From Planctomycetota bacterium (GTDB taxonomy: Bacteria; Planctomycetota; UBA1135; GCA-002686595), in NCBI GenBank assembly GCA_014238415.1, contig JABABA010000007.1:85205-149204 (forward strand): a DNA stretch of 64,000 nt, in the 5' to 3' direction. The notes under the pieces are model-generated. The model ran no database searches and was not told the origin of the DNA. It was given only the letters and a program-made list of their open reading frames with translations. A program made the position numbers and the translations under genes. Positions 45,697 through 57,370 of this stretch are shown here, piece after piece. Numbering within the stretch: the stretch's first letter is position 1; each line of letters starts with the position of its first letter.

Positions 45697-47112
45697 TTAC
45701 CCGGCCTGTCTTTTTGAATCGTTCCTTTCCACGGGGGATGCAGACCCCCCGCAGCGCTCGATGGCAAGCTCGCTATCCGCAACGGAGACACCTGCTTCCC
45801 CTGCCGTGACCCGCTTACCTTGACCCTGGTCGAGGCTGAGAAGGTGCACTGGAGCGCCCCAAAGATGGGCCAGGTTGCTGATCAGTTGACCCGCCTCCTG
45901 CAGCACAAGATCCCGGCCGTCGTGCATGTGCACCAAGACCAGGGCACCTTCGGAGTCCACCTCTTGCAGTTGAATACGTGGCTGACCCGCCCAGGACAAG
46001 CTGCTCAGGAGCTGCTGTTTCACGGTCTTCCAATCACGATCCGCGATCTGACGGCCCCCTCCTTTTGGATTGTCACGGAATATGAATAGCTCATTTTCCA
46101 GGGCAAATTCCTCATCCACAAGCTCGTCGATAAAGGAGGTATCGTTGTGAATCTTACGCAAACGAAAGAGATCATGACCAAGGCGATCCGCGTGACGGAA
46201 CAATTCGATGCCTAACTTATAGGGATTCAACTGTCCCGCTTGAGCGGCAGTAGCTCCAGAGTGGCAATCGGCAAAGTCGATGATCTCGGATCCATCCAAC
46301 AAGCCTCCAGTCAACAGGCGGCTGTGCCAGAAAGACGCCCAGCCCTCGTTCATGATCTTGGTCTGGCGTTGGGGCATGAAGTAATAGGCTTCATCACGCA
46401 CGACTCGCAACACCTCGCGTTGCCAGGCTTCCAAGGGTGCATGCTCGATCAAGAACGCCAGACAGTCGTAGGTAGGCAGGGCACTGCCAGCCAGCCGCGT
46501 AGGTTCTGGCGGCCGCACAGGCCTTCCATCCAGGACTGCTTCGAAACTCGCCCGAGCATGATCGATGCGTCCAACACTTTCTGAAGCGCGCGGTCCTTGC
46601 AAGGGCAAATAGGGGTCAAGTAGACCTTCAAGGCAAAGGGCCCGGTCGAGCATACGGTCCAAATTGTCCTGCCCTTCGTCAGCACTGATTTGCTTGATGC
46701 GCTCCGCGTTTGATTCCATGGCTTGCACCATGCGTCGGTTCGTGGGAGCGAACCACACGTTGTGCTTGAAGAAGTCCGCGTGCCCGAAGACGTGAGCCAT
46801 GACGAGCTTTTGCTCCATCAAGGAGTTTGAGCGCACCAGGTAGGCAATAGTAGGGTCGTTGTTGATGACCAATTCATAGATCTTGGACAGCCCATAGGAG
46901 TAACCCTTGTGCAGGCGCTCGAAGTCCATACCGAAGCGCCATGAGGCGTAGCGCTTGGGGAAGCCCCCATACGCGGCAACGGCGTTCAGGTCACGGGCAT
47001 CAAGGATTTCAAAGAGAACCTCAAAGAAGTCCAGACCAGCAGCATGGGCCGCATCCTCTGCCCTTTGGGCCTCCCGCTTCAGTCTCGCACTGAGGTTGGG
47101 GGTGCGAACCAT
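45697..47112 (-). CDS. spoVR: SpoVR family protein
   Basis: A 471-residue protein of the SpoVR/YcgB family, of usual length. Hallmark sequences are FFEVLFEILDARDLNAVAAYGGFPKRYASWRFGMDFERL, GYSYGLSKIYELVINNDPTIAYL, HVFGHADFFKHNVWF, MNEGWASFWHSRLL and NPYKLGIELFRH. The conserved His and Glu residues in the FGH, NEGWASFWH and HVFGH segments suggest a metal site, but no reaction is established. B. subtilis SpoVR affects spore cortex; in other bacteria the gene travels with prkA and DUF444. Here the order prkA, DUF444, spoVR is intact, with a two-base gap upstream. A role in starvation or stress adaptation is inferred. Confidence 0.96.
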   Translation of the reverse strand: MVRTPNLSARLKREAQRAEDAAHAAGLDFFEVLFEILDARDLNAVAAYGGFPKRYASWRFGMDFERLHKGYSYGLSKIYELVINNDPTIAYLVRSNSLMEQKLVMAHVFGHADFFKHNVWFAPTNRRMVQAMESNAERIKQISADEGQDNLDRMLDRALCLEGLLDPYLPLQGPRASESVGRIDHARASFEAVLDGRPVRPPEPTRLAGSALPTYDCLAFLIEHAPLEAWQREVLRVVRDEAYYFMPQRQTKIMNEGWASFWHSRLLTGGLLDGSEIIDFADCHSGATAAQAGQLNPYKLGIELFRHADRLGHDLFRLRKIHNDTSFIDELVDEEFALENELFIFRDNPKGGGRQIADRDWKTVKQQLLSSLSWAGQPRIQLQEVDSEGALVLVHMHDGRDLVLQEAGQLISNLAHLWGAPVHLLSLDQGQGKRVTAGEAGVSVADSELAIERCGGSASPVERNDSKRQAG

Positions 47113-47114
47113 GC

Positions 47115-48233
47115 CTAACGGCCCCTCCCCAGGAAAGCGCGGATCGACTCGGCAATTTCATCACGACCATCTACTGCAGCGCTGATCAGATTCTCCGTAC
47201 TGCCGAGAGCCTGTTCCAGGTCCTTCTTGAACTGGCCTGATCCATAGGCGCTCTTGACTTGACCGTAGCAGAATTGATTGACCCGTGGCAGCAACTCGTC
47301 CCGCAGCAAACTGACGCAGTGGGAAGTGTCTCTTGCGCTCCAGTTGTCCCCATCGGAATAGTGGAATGGGTAGATATTCCACTGATCCGGCCGATACTTG
47401 GTCTGGATCAACTCAAGGGCCAGTTCATAGGCCGAGGATATCTTGGTTCCTCCAGATTCGCGTAAGTGGAAGAACTCTTCGCTGTCAACGATCTTGGCAA
47501 CCGCATCGTGCACAATGTAAACCACTTCAATGTTCTTGTACTGGCTACGCAACCAGGTATCGATCCAGAAAGCCTGAATGCGCACGATCTCTTTCTGCTC
47601 TTTACCCATTGAACCCGAGACGTCCATCATGTGCAGAATGACAGCACTGGATTCTGGCAACGGCGCAGTGCGGCGCATGCGGAAGCGCTCGTCGTCTTTG
47701 ATAGGTACTACCCTGGGGTCAGCGGGGTCCCAGTGCCCCTCCGCAATGGTGCGCGTCAAAGCCCGCTTGAAGGTGCGCCGAAAGTGCCGCAGACTACGTG
47801 GCCCCTGGTTGCGCAGACCGGTGTAGCGCCCACCTTCTGACAGGAGTTGCTTGGTACCCCGGGGTTCAATGTTGGGCAGCTCCAGTTCGGCAGCCAGCAT
47901 CTCCGCCAGTTCGTCAATCTCGACCTCGACCTCCAGCATGTGCTGGCCCTGGTCCTCTCCTGCAGCGCCTGCGCCCTCTCCGTCCTGGCCGTCTCCCTCC
48001 ACCACTGCACCTTCCTCACCAGGGCCCTGGCCCACGCCCTGGCCCTGGTTTTCTCCAAATCGCAGGCGTGGCAGTTCAATCTGCGGCACAGGAATAGAAA
48101 TCGTGCGTCCAGCGCGCTGACCTAGAAGATCTGTACTGGAGAGGTATTTCTTCAGGTCTTCACGCAACCGGCCCCGGACAATGTCCCGGAAGCGTGCGCG
48201 GTCCTTCTCGATACGGTAGATCTCGTAGCCCAT
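47115..48233 (-). CDS. yeaH: DUF444 (YeaH/YhbH) family protein with VWA-like domain
   Basis: A 372-residue protein. The N-terminal RIEKDRARFRDIVRGRLREDLKKYLSSTDLLG and the C-terminal VWA-like domain (ILHMMDVSGSMGKEQKEIVRIQAFWIDTWL, carrying the MIDAS Asp-x-Ser-x-Ser) are typical. GTKISSAYELALELI supplies the MIDAS Thr. Between them lies a Gly/Gln/Glu-rich linker (residues about 85-125), likely disordered. The ATG 48233 is four bases after the prkA stop. The family is co-encoded with prkA (yeaG) across bacteria and takes part in the same pathway, probably as a metal-dependent binding partner. Confidence 0.95.
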   Translation of the reverse strand: MGYEIYRIEKDRARFRDIVRGRLREDLKKYLSSTDLLGQRAGRTISIPVPQIELPRLRFGENQGQGVGQGPGEEGAVVEGDGQDGEGAGAAGEDQGQHMLEVEVEIDELAEMLAAELELPNIEPRGTKQLLSEGGRYTGLRNQGPRSLRHFRRTFKRALTRTIAEGHWDPADPRVVPIKDDERFRMRRTAPLPESSAVILHMMDVSGSMGKEQKEIVRIQAFWIDTWLRSQYKNIEVVYIVHDAVAKIVDSEEFFHLRESGGTKISSAYELALELIQTKYRPDQWNIYPFHYSDGDNWSARDTSHCVSLLRDELLPRVNQFCYGQVKSAYGSGQFKKDLEQALGSTENLISAAVDGRDEIAESIRAFLGRGR

Positions 48234-48237
48234 GGAT

Positions 48238-50286
<2,049 letters not shown>

Positions 50287-50405
50287 TTTCTTGTCTGGCC
50301 GCGCATGGATCGAGGCGGGTCTCCGATTCACCCATCGGACAAAGGACCTCCCCAACCTGAGACTGGTCTTGGTGACGGCCGGGTCAAAGCGGTTAGGATG
50401 CAGCC

Positions 50406-51440
50406 ATGCCAGCCCGCCACAAGCGCCCATTGCCCCTGCTGGGGCTCCTAGGACTCCTCCTGTATGGATTCCCCTGGGCCTGCACCCCTGCGCCCACGCC
50501 TGTTCAGAAACCTGGTCAGACCCCCGAAGAATCCCTGCCTGCCATCGCTCTGGGAACTCCGATCCCCTTCGACGGCACCCGTGCCCACGCCCAGCTGGCA
50601 ACGGTGGTGGCTCTGGGGCCTCGCCATCCAGGCAGTCCTGCCCTGGCTGAACTGGTGGATACGCTCGAGGAGGAACTGGTTGCCCTGGGATTCAAGACCC
50701 GACGCGAAACCTTCAGCGCCAAGGTTCCAATCACCCAGGCAACCCCGGAAGGAACACAGACCTACACCAACTTGGTTGCGGATCTGGCCGGCCCAACAAA
50801 GGACTCCCCAATGATCCTGGTGGGCGGCCACATTGATACCAAGTTCCTGGGAGAGAACTTCATCGGAGCCAATGATGGTGGTTCTTCCACGGTGGCTCTG
50901 ATTGAGTTGGCCCGAGGTCTGGCCAGCACACATCCGCGGGCCCTGGCCTGGCGTGTGGTTTTCTTCGACGGTGAGGAAGCGGTCAACTTCACCTGGCTAG
51001 GCAAGGACAACACATACGGCTCGCGCCGCCATGCCAGGGAACTCTACAAGCGCGGAGAAGACAAGCGCGTGGGCGCTGTGGTTGTGGTGGACATGATCGC
51101 GGACATGGATCTGGAGTTGACGTGGGACGACTACTCAACCAAGTGGCTGCGCCAGATTTTCTGGACCGCTGCAAAGGACCTTGGCCTTGCCAAGCACGTG
51201 GCCTCTGCGCGAAAGCGTACTCTGGTCAAAGACGACCATCTCTCGTTCCTGGACGTGGGGCTCGAAGCAGTGGACCTGATCGACCTGGATTATGGCGGCC
51301 CCATGCGTCCCTATTGGCACGATGACCGGGACACCCTCGACAAGACCAGTGCCGCATCGCTTGAGACCTTTGGCCGCATCCTGACCAAGGGCCTGCTCGA
51401 GGTGGAGGCTGAGGTCCAGCGTCGACGCCGCAACCGCTGA
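50406..51440 (+). CDS. Secreted M28 peptidase of the glutaminyl-cyclase-like subgroup
   Basis: A 344-residue exported protein. The N-terminal LPLLGLLGLLLYGFPWACTPAPTP is a signal, possibly a lipoprotein site at Cys. The zinc motifs are VGGHIDTKFLGENFIGANDGGSST, FFDGEEAVNFTWLGKDNTYGSR, LVKDDHLSFLDVGLEAVDLIDLDYGG and YWHDDRDTLDKTSAASL. The FDGEEA and DDHxxF-type pattern followed by an aromatic loop and WHxxxDTLDK is that of glutaminyl-peptide cyclotransferases, which form N-terminal pyroglutamate, rather than of M28 aminopeptidases. Activity is inferred from motifs. It is divergent from prkA and convergent with smc, 15 bases apart. Confidence 0.85.
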   Translation: MPARHKRPLPLLGLLGLLLYGFPWACTPAPTPVQKPGQTPEESLPAIALGTPIPFDGTRAHAQLATVVALGPRHPGSPALAELVDTLEEELVALGFKTRRETFSAKVPITQATPEGTQTYTNLVADLAGPTKDSPMILVGGHIDTKFLGENFIGANDGGSSTVALIELARGLASTHPRALAWRVVFFDGEEAVNFTWLGKDNTYGSRRHARELYKRGEDKRVGAVVVVDMIADMDLELTWDDYSTKWLRQIFWTAAKDLGLAKHVASARKRTLVKDDHLSFLDVGLEAVDLIDLDYGGPMRPYWHDDRDTLDKTSAASLETFGRILTKGLLEVEAEVQRRRRNR

Positions 51441-51455
51441 ACATCCAGGGCAGGC

Positions 51456-54400
51456 TCAGTCTTCGTGGGGAGCAGCGGATTCCAGCACGGATTTCTGGAC
51501 ACCTTCAACTGAGCGCGAGCCAGCGGATGCCCCCTGCCCAGGTGTGGGGTGCAACTCCACCACCTGATTCCCGTTCTCGTCAAGCTGCCGCTCCTCCGGG
51601 TCACCTTCAACCCCAAGCCTGCCTTGACCGATCAGGTCCGGGCCGCTGGAACGGGCACTACCCGTGGACTCGGGGGCAAACTGATCCACTTGATCGAGCT
51701 CCACAGCCACGAAGCGTGAAACGCCCTTGGTCTGCATGGTCACCCCAAAGAGCGCCTCGCAAGCGCTCATGGTGCCCTTGTTGTGGGTCACTACCACGAA
51801 CTGAGAGGTCTTTCTGAAGCCGCTCAGCATGGCCAGGAAACGATCAATGTTGGCATCATCGAGAGCCGCGTCCACCTCATCAAGGATGCAGAAGGGGCTG
51901 GGCTTTGCCTTGAACACCGCAAACAAGAGAGCCAGTGCGGTCATGGTGCGCTGACCACCCGAGAGCAATCCGATAGGCAGCATCTCGCGACCCGGCGGCC
52001 GGGCGATGATCTCAATGCCCGCGTCCAGGACATCCACACTCGGATCGAGCTGCAGGTCTGCTCGTCCCCCACCAAACATCTGGCGGAAGATCACGCGAAA
52101 GTGCTCTCGTACCTCCGTGAAAGTCTCCATGAACATGCGCCGGGACTCTTCGTCGATGCGCTTTATGGTCTCTTCCAGGTTCTTGCGGGCCTCCCTCAGA
52201 TCCCCGGCCTGAACTTCGAGGTGCGCCAATCGCCCGGCCACCTCGTCAAGCTCATGCACCGCTTCCAGATTGACCGGGCCGAGCTTCTCAAGCACGTGCT
52301 TGAGTTCGGTCACCATTGATAACAAGGCCTGCATCGCGCCTTCGGTGGCCAGAGCAGCTTCTGGCTCAAAGCCCTGTTTCAAGTCGTCCTGACTGAGACT
52401 CAATTCTTCATCGGAGCGCACCAGCAGCTCCCCCCGCTCCAGCTCAAGACGCTGCTGGGTGAGCTTCTGCTCTGACAACTGCTCGTTGACCTGATCCAGT
52501 TCCTCCTGAACCTCTTCCGCTGCCCTACGTGCTTCCTGAGCCAGGGACGCCCCCTCCCGCTCTCGCATGCGCAAAGCCTCCAGCTGCCCCATCAGAGCTT
52601 GCGCCTGTTCGCGTTGACTGGCAACCTGCTCCTGCACCTGCTTGGCTTCCTCCTCGCCACTGACTGCATTCGCCAGGAAGTTCTCCGAACGCCGTTGAGC
52701 CCGGGCGAGTTCCCCCTGGTCGCGCTCTATGCGCGCCTGCTCCCCACGCAAACGGTCTTCACAGGCCTGGAGTTCTGAATCCACGCGCTGGCGCTCCACA
52801 TCGGCCCCGGCGATCTCGCGCCGGATGCCATCCCGCTCCCGCTCCAGCTGATGTCGCTCCTTATCGAAACCGGTCAGAATTGCACTTTGCTGCTCAAAAG
52901 CCTGCTCGGCAGCCAGCTGATCCTGACCCGCCTGCAAGAGAGCCTGATTCAGTTGGACCCACTCGTCCTTGACCCTGGCATGTTCGTCTGTTTTCTCGGT
53001 CAGGGCAACTTCCTGTTCCACCAGACGCCCCTCAAGGGCTGCTCGCTCGCGGGCAACTGAAGCCAGGGCAGCCTGGGCCACCTCGCAACTCTGTTCCCTG
53101 GCACCCAGCAACTCCCGGTCCTGAGCCAGGACAACCAGGCTGGCCTCGCGCTCTTGATTCACTTCCTCAATCGAATGGGAAAGTGACACGCAACGCTCCT
53201 CGAATTCATCCGCAACCACACGACGACCGAGTACACCCTGATCCAATTCGCAGTAGCCTCCGGAAAGACCAGCTGCGTCAACCACTTCCCCGGCAAGAGT
53301 CACGAACCGCCACTGAGGATCCTCTGCAACCAACCTGAGGGCCAAATCCAAGTCCGACACCACTACCACATCACACAACAGCGTCCGGACCAGAGGACGC
53401 ACATGACTGTCGCAACGCACGAGATCGCTCAGCCGGCCTTCAACACCATTTCCAAAGCGAGAGAAGAGCGCAGAATCCGTTGGTGCGGGGCCGCATGGAA
53501 CGCCCAGCCCAGAGGGCAATGCCAGATCGATCTTGCCCAGTTCCTCTTGCTGAGCCCACCCCAGGATAGCCTTGGCAACATGCTCGTCCTTGACCACAAC
53601 AGATGAGGCCCGGGTACCAAGAGCCCCATCCAATGCTCGGGTAAGGCGGGTGTCGATGGCCAGATGATCCGCTACCACGCCCAGGAGATCCTCGGTGCCA
53701 CAGGGACCGTGATCTCCTTCACTGGCTTCCAGAAGGTGCTTGCTGCCAGAGGAGAGCTCCTCCAATTGCCGTTCCCGATCGCGCAGGGCAGCAACCCGGG
53801 CTTGATGACCAGCGTGCTCCAATTCCAAAGCGGTACGCCTCTCATCCAACCTGCGCAGTTCCTCTTGACGATTTTCCAGATGCGCCTGTTGCTCTTCCCG
53901 GGCAACCGATGCAGCCTCGGCTTCGGTCTCGGCCCGCTGCAATGCTGTAAGTAGGTCGCCTCGCTGGGCGCGGGTCCCATCCAGGATCTGCTGCAATTCA
54001 GCCCGCCGTTCCATGACGCGCTTGACTCGTTGATCAAGCCTCGGCAGATCTTCACTCAGCTGCCGACTTCGACTGGTAGCGACGCCTCGCTCATGCAGGC
54101 AGGCCAGCACGGTTTCATTCTGGGCCTGAGCAGCTTCACGGGACTGCTTGTAGCTCTGAGCGCAGCTGCGATTGCTCTTAGCCAACTCTTCAAGCTTGTT
54201 CTTGGCTTGGGCAGCTTGCCCAGTAAGCCCCTCGGATTCCCGGGTCAGGGCGGTCACCGCAACTCGTTGATCTTCAAGCTCCTTGGCCAGCTGTTGCGCT
54301 CGAGAGGCCTCTTCATTCGCAGACTGGCGCCAGTTCTCAACCCGTAAAAGAAGAGCCTTACGGCGCTCCACCAGAGCACGCGCTTCGCCCTCCAGACGTC

Positions 54401-55274
54401 CGGCTTCCCCGGAGACCCGGTCAAGCTCGGCCACCACCGCGCTCCGTTCATCTTCTCGCTGACGAGCCTGCGTATCATGGTCGCTGCGCCGCTCACGCAG
54501 TTGCTCAAGGTCCTCACTCTGGCTCTCAATCCGGGGCCGCAGGGTGTGCAGTTCCCCATCTATGTTGAACAATCGGTGCCCTAGAAACCGGCGACGACCC
54601 AAGGACCACTCGTCCCTGGCAATCAAATAGCGCTCGGCCTTTCCCGCCTGGATCTTGAGGGATCGCACGCGGGTACGTAGCTCAGCAATTACGTCGTCAA
54701 CGCGCTCCATGTCCACAGACACGTGCTTGAGGCGCAGCCCCGTCTCATGTCGCCGCTGGCGATAGCGCGAAATTCCCGCCGCCTCTTCGAATACTGTCCG
54801 CCGCTGTTGATGATTGGCGGAAATCACTGCGTCAATACGGCCCTGCTCCAGCACCGAGTACCCGCGAGACCCAAGGCCCGTATCAAAGAGCAGGTCCCTG
54901 ATGTCCTTGAGCCGCACCCGTTGGCCATCGACCATGTAGGAGCCCTCGCCGCTGGACTCGAGACGCCGGGTGACAGAGATCTCCGCAGCGTGATCCGCAA
55001 GCAATCCACTTGAGTTGTCGAACACCAGAGTGACTTCCGCAAGACCCATGGCCGGCCGACTGACTGACCCTTTGAAAATCACATCGGTCATGCCCGAGCC
55101 GCGCATGGAACTTGGGCGGGTCTCCCCCAGGGCCCAACGCACCGCATCCACTACATTGCTCTTGCCACAGCCATTGGGGCCAACCACGCCGGTCAGGCTC
55201 CGATTGCCGAATTCAAGCACGGTGGAATCAGCAAAAGACTTGAAGCCGAATAGTTCGAGACGTACCAGACGCAT
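51456..55274 (-). CDS. smc: Chromosome segregation ATPase SMC
   Basis: A 1272-residue SMC protein, slightly longer than the typical 1150-1200. The N-terminal Walker A is VVGPNGCGKSNVVDAVRWALGETR, with RLELFGFKSFAD. Two coiled-coil arms flank a hinge near residues 510-660 (GVVADHLAIDTRLTRALDGALGTRASSVVVKDE). The C-terminal signature and Walker B are LSGGQRTMTALALLFAVFKAKPSPFCILDEVDAALDD. About 80 acidic and Gly-rich residues extend beyond the ATPase head, an unusual tail. SMC condenses and resolves chromosomes as a dimer with ScpAB; scpA and scpB are not in this window. The gene closes the minus-strand run from nadD. Confidence 0.97.
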   Translation of the reverse strand: MRLVRLELFGFKSFADSTVLEFGNRSLTGVVGPNGCGKSNVVDAVRWALGETRPSSMRGSGMTDVIFKGSVSRPAMGLAEVTLVFDNSSGLLADHAAEISVTRRLESSGEGSYMVDGQRVRLKDIRDLLFDTGLGSRGYSVLEQGRIDAVISANHQQRRTVFEEAAGISRYRQRRHETGLRLKHVSVDMERVDDVIAELRTRVRSLKIQAGKAERYLIARDEWSLGRRRFLGHRLFNIDGELHTLRPRIESQSEDLEQLRERRSDHDTQARQREDERSAVVAELDRVSGEAGRLEGEARALVERRKALLLRVENWRQSANEEASRAQQLAKELEDQRVAVTALTRESEGLTGQAAQAKNKLEELAKSNRSCAQSYKQSREAAQAQNETVLACLHERGVATSRSRQLSEDLPRLDQRVKRVMERRAELQQILDGTRAQRGDLLTALQRAETEAEAASVAREEQQAHLENRQEELRRLDERRTALELEHAGHQARVAALRDRERQLEELSSGSKHLLEASEGDHGPCGTEDLLGVVADHLAIDTRLTRALDGALGTRASSVVVKDEHVAKAILGWAQQEELGKIDLALPSGLGVPCGPAPTDSALFSRFGNGVEGRLSDLVRCDSHVRPLVRTLLCDVVVVSDLDLALRLVAEDPQWRFVTLAGEVVDAAGLSGGYCELDQGVLGRRVVADEFEERCVSLSHSIEEVNQEREASLVVLAQDRELLGAREQSCEVAQAALASVARERAALEGRLVEQEVALTEKTDEHARVKDEWVQLNQALLQAGQDQLAAEQAFEQQSAILTGFDKERHQLERERDGIRREIAGADVERQRVDSELQACEDRLRGEQARIERDQGELARAQRRSENFLANAVSGEEEAKQVQEQVASQREQAQALMGQLEALRMREREGASLAQEARRAAEEVQEELDQVNEQLSEQKLTQQRLELERGELLVRSDEELSLSQDDLKQGFEPEAALATEGAMQALLSMVTELKHVLEKLGPVNLEAVHELDEVAGRLAHLEVQAGDLREARKNLEETIKRIDEESRRMFMETFTEVREHFRVIFRQMFGGGRADLQLDPSVDVLDAGIEIIARPPGREMLPIGLLSGGQRTMTALALLFAVFKAKPSPFCILDEVDAALDDANIDRFLAMLSGFRKTSQFVVVTHNKGTMSACEALFGVTMQTKGVSRFVAVELDQVDQFAPESTGSARSSGPDLIGQGRLGVEGDPEERQLDENGNQVVELHPTPGQGASAGSRSVEGVQKSVLESAAPHED

Positions 55275-55294
55275 AGGTGATAATCAGATTAGGG

Positions 55295-57370
55295 TCACGG
55301 ACGGCGTGACTGAACGGTTGATTCAAATAGTGGACGAGCGCTTTTTGACGGCGGCCTTCCTGGTGATCGATGGTGCGGCTGCAGACGACGCTCGCGCTCG
55401 ACTACAAAAGCCTGCCAGGCGGTCAAGCAGAAGAGATCCGCCCGATAGCTGACAGTGGAATCCACCAGAGGCCAGAGGGCGCCGCTGGGCAGGGTCGATG
55501 TCATGACCGCCAGGGCCCGACCGTGTTCATGGGGATCCCCTGCCGCCATGCCATCACCCAGGTCGAGACCACGGTGGTAGGATTCCACCCACTCACTCTC
55601 CGGCAGAGGTCTCTCACTGAAAAGCGCGGCCTGCGAAGGACGGGAGCGACCTGCCTCTCGTCGGGCAAGCACCTCGGACGCGGGCCCAGAGAGCAGGGTC
55701 GAAACCTCGACCATCATGCCCAACCCCTCGGCCTGAGTACGAGCAGAGTCCCGCAATACACCCAGGGCCCGCGCACCTTGCTCCGGCCGCACGATCCCGT
55801 CCCCCAAGATGCGCAAGGCATCGGAGAGACCCACGGGGACAATGCCGTGAATCCTGCGCCCTCCGGGCAAGGCCGGGCCGAACTCGGTCTGGGCCGCAGC
55901 AAGCCTCTTCAGAGCCTCCAAGGCACGCTGAACTTCGATCACCATGCCCTTCAGGAAGGTCTCCTCGTTCCAGGGACCTGCCCGCCGGGCGACGCGCACG
56001 AGGTCGAGAGCAACTCCCGCCCCCAAGGTCAGGGGACCTTTTTCCCTGGCACGCCGAGCCAGGGCGGGACCCGCGAAGCGTTGACCTGAGCCTCCCCAGA
56101 CCGGCACCAGAAGGCCGTTGGCAAGCAAGGCATCGATGCCCTCTGCCAGGTCTGGTTCCTCTTCCAAGGCACCAGACAACTCGTCATAGTTGAGAAACAA
56201 ACGAGGCGCAGGCTGACCACTGGCAAGGGCGTTGAGCAGACCGCTCAGGAGTCGTAGCAGCGGTCGCGAGCCGCGCCCTCCGGGTTGTGCAAGATCCAAG
56301 CGGCGGCCTGTGGCCTGGCCAATAGCCGCCAGAGCCGCAAGGGACTCGGACACGCGCTCTTCGTCGGCCCCATGACGGGCACCTCGCCGAGCCGGGCCCA
56401 GCAAATGAGAAAATCCCTCCAGCACCAGGCCCTGGGCTGACCCTTCGAGCAGGGTCACCAAAACCCCCAGGGAGCGGGCAAAACCCACCTCACCTGCACC
56501 CAGACCCGCAGCACTGACCGAACGCACCAGGGGCAGGTGCGGGCGTTCCAATCCCAGGGCCAGAACCTCGCCACGGTGGTGCGTCTCTGCCAGTTCCTCG
56601 CCCAGTACATCCTCTACAGCCCAACGGGACATAACCGATCCCGCCACACGACGCTCGCCAGAAGCAGGTGGGGCCGCGTGCCGCTCTTCGGTTGCCCGCC
56701 GATCCTCCCGAGGAGCCAAGAGCAGTGCGCGCAGATCTGTCCGGGCAAGGCCCAAGGGTTCCGACGCGCGGGTGGCATCGAAGAGCCCCATGGTCTGCAG
56801 TTCCTGATCCACAAAGGCGCGCACGAGGCCACTGGAAATGCGCGACATGCCCAGACTGAGGATCTCCTTCTCTACGCGCCGGGCCACTTCGTCCGCCACC
56901 TGCGCAGACAAGCTGACCTCCCGCACCAAGGCGGCCGCGATGCGATTGGCTTGCCAGGCCTGAGTACCCTCGGACCCGCGCACTTCCGGCGCTCCGCTAC
57001 TGTTCTGGGGATTTGCATCGACAACAGTCAGAGCCTCCCGAGCGCGGCCGCGCCGATCCCGATAAAGGATGTAGGCCTTGGCGATCTTGGTGCGGCCAAG
57101 ACCCACCAGAGCTTCTTCTACCAAGTCCTGTACCTCTTCCAAAGTAGCGATCGGAGGAGCTCCCTCCTGCAAACTGACCAAGCTTGATTCCGCTCTGCTG
57201 ATCAGGGTCATGACCACCAGTTCAGCTACCTCCAAGGGCAGGCCCGGATCCCCGTCCCCCACCGCCGCCTGGGCCCGGACAACCGCATGGGTGATGCGCT
57301 GAGGACTGAAAGGGACCACCTGTCCATCGCGTTTGCGCAGAAACTCGGGCATGGGGACCTGGCCCCTCAT
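55295..57370 (-). CDS. Double ATP-cone protein with a degenerate NrdD-like (class III RNR) domain
   Basis: A 691-residue protein. Residues 8-110 are one ATP-cone (EFLRKRDGQVVPFSPQRITHAVVRA, EVQDLVEEALVGLGRTKIAKAYILYR), and residues 140-200 are a second (ANRIAAALVREVSLSAQVADEV, RISSGLVRAFVDQEL). Such domains bind ATP or dATP in ribonucleotide reductases and NrdR. The rest resembles the class III reductase NrdD: VEDVLGEELAETHHRGEVLALGLE corresponds to its N-terminal helix, PLTLGAGVALDLVRVARRAG to its catalytic strand region, and RIHGIVPVGLSDALRIL to its later helix. The catalytic cysteine position is not Cys, there is no C-terminal zinc region, and no glycyl-radical motif is seen. The gene overlaps nrdR (ATGA). 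It is probably a nucleotide-sensing regulator or partner rather than an enzyme; this is inference. Confidence 0.72.
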   Translation of the reverse strand: MRGQVPMPEFLRKRDGQVVPFSPQRITHAVVRAQAAVGDGDPGLPLEVAELVVMTLISRAESSLVSLQEGAPPIATLEEVQDLVEEALVGLGRTKIAKAYILYRDRRGRAREALTVVDANPQNSSGAPEVRGSEGTQAWQANRIAAALVREVSLSAQVADEVARRVEKEILSLGMSRISSGLVRAFVDQELQTMGLFDATRASEPLGLARTDLRALLLAPREDRRATEERHAAPPASGERRVAGSVMSRWAVEDVLGEELAETHHRGEVLALGLERPHLPLVRSVSAAGLGAGEVGFARSLGVLVTLLEGSAQGLVLEGFSHLLGPARRGARHGADEERVSESLAALAAIGQATGRRLDLAQPGGRGSRPLLRLLSGLLNALASGQPAPRLFLNYDELSGALEEEPDLAEGIDALLANGLLVPVWGGSGQRFAGPALARRAREKGPLTLGAGVALDLVRVARRAGPWNEETFLKGMVIEVQRALEALKRLAAAQTEFGPALPGGRRIHGIVPVGLSDALRILGDGIVRPEQGARALGVLRDSARTQAEGLGMMVEVSTLLSGPASEVLARREAGRSRPSQAALFSERPLPESEWVESYHRGLDLGDGMAAGDPHEHGRALAVMTSTLPSGALWPLVDSTVSYRADLFCLTAWQAFVVERERRLQPHHRSPGRPPSKSARPLFESTVQSRRP

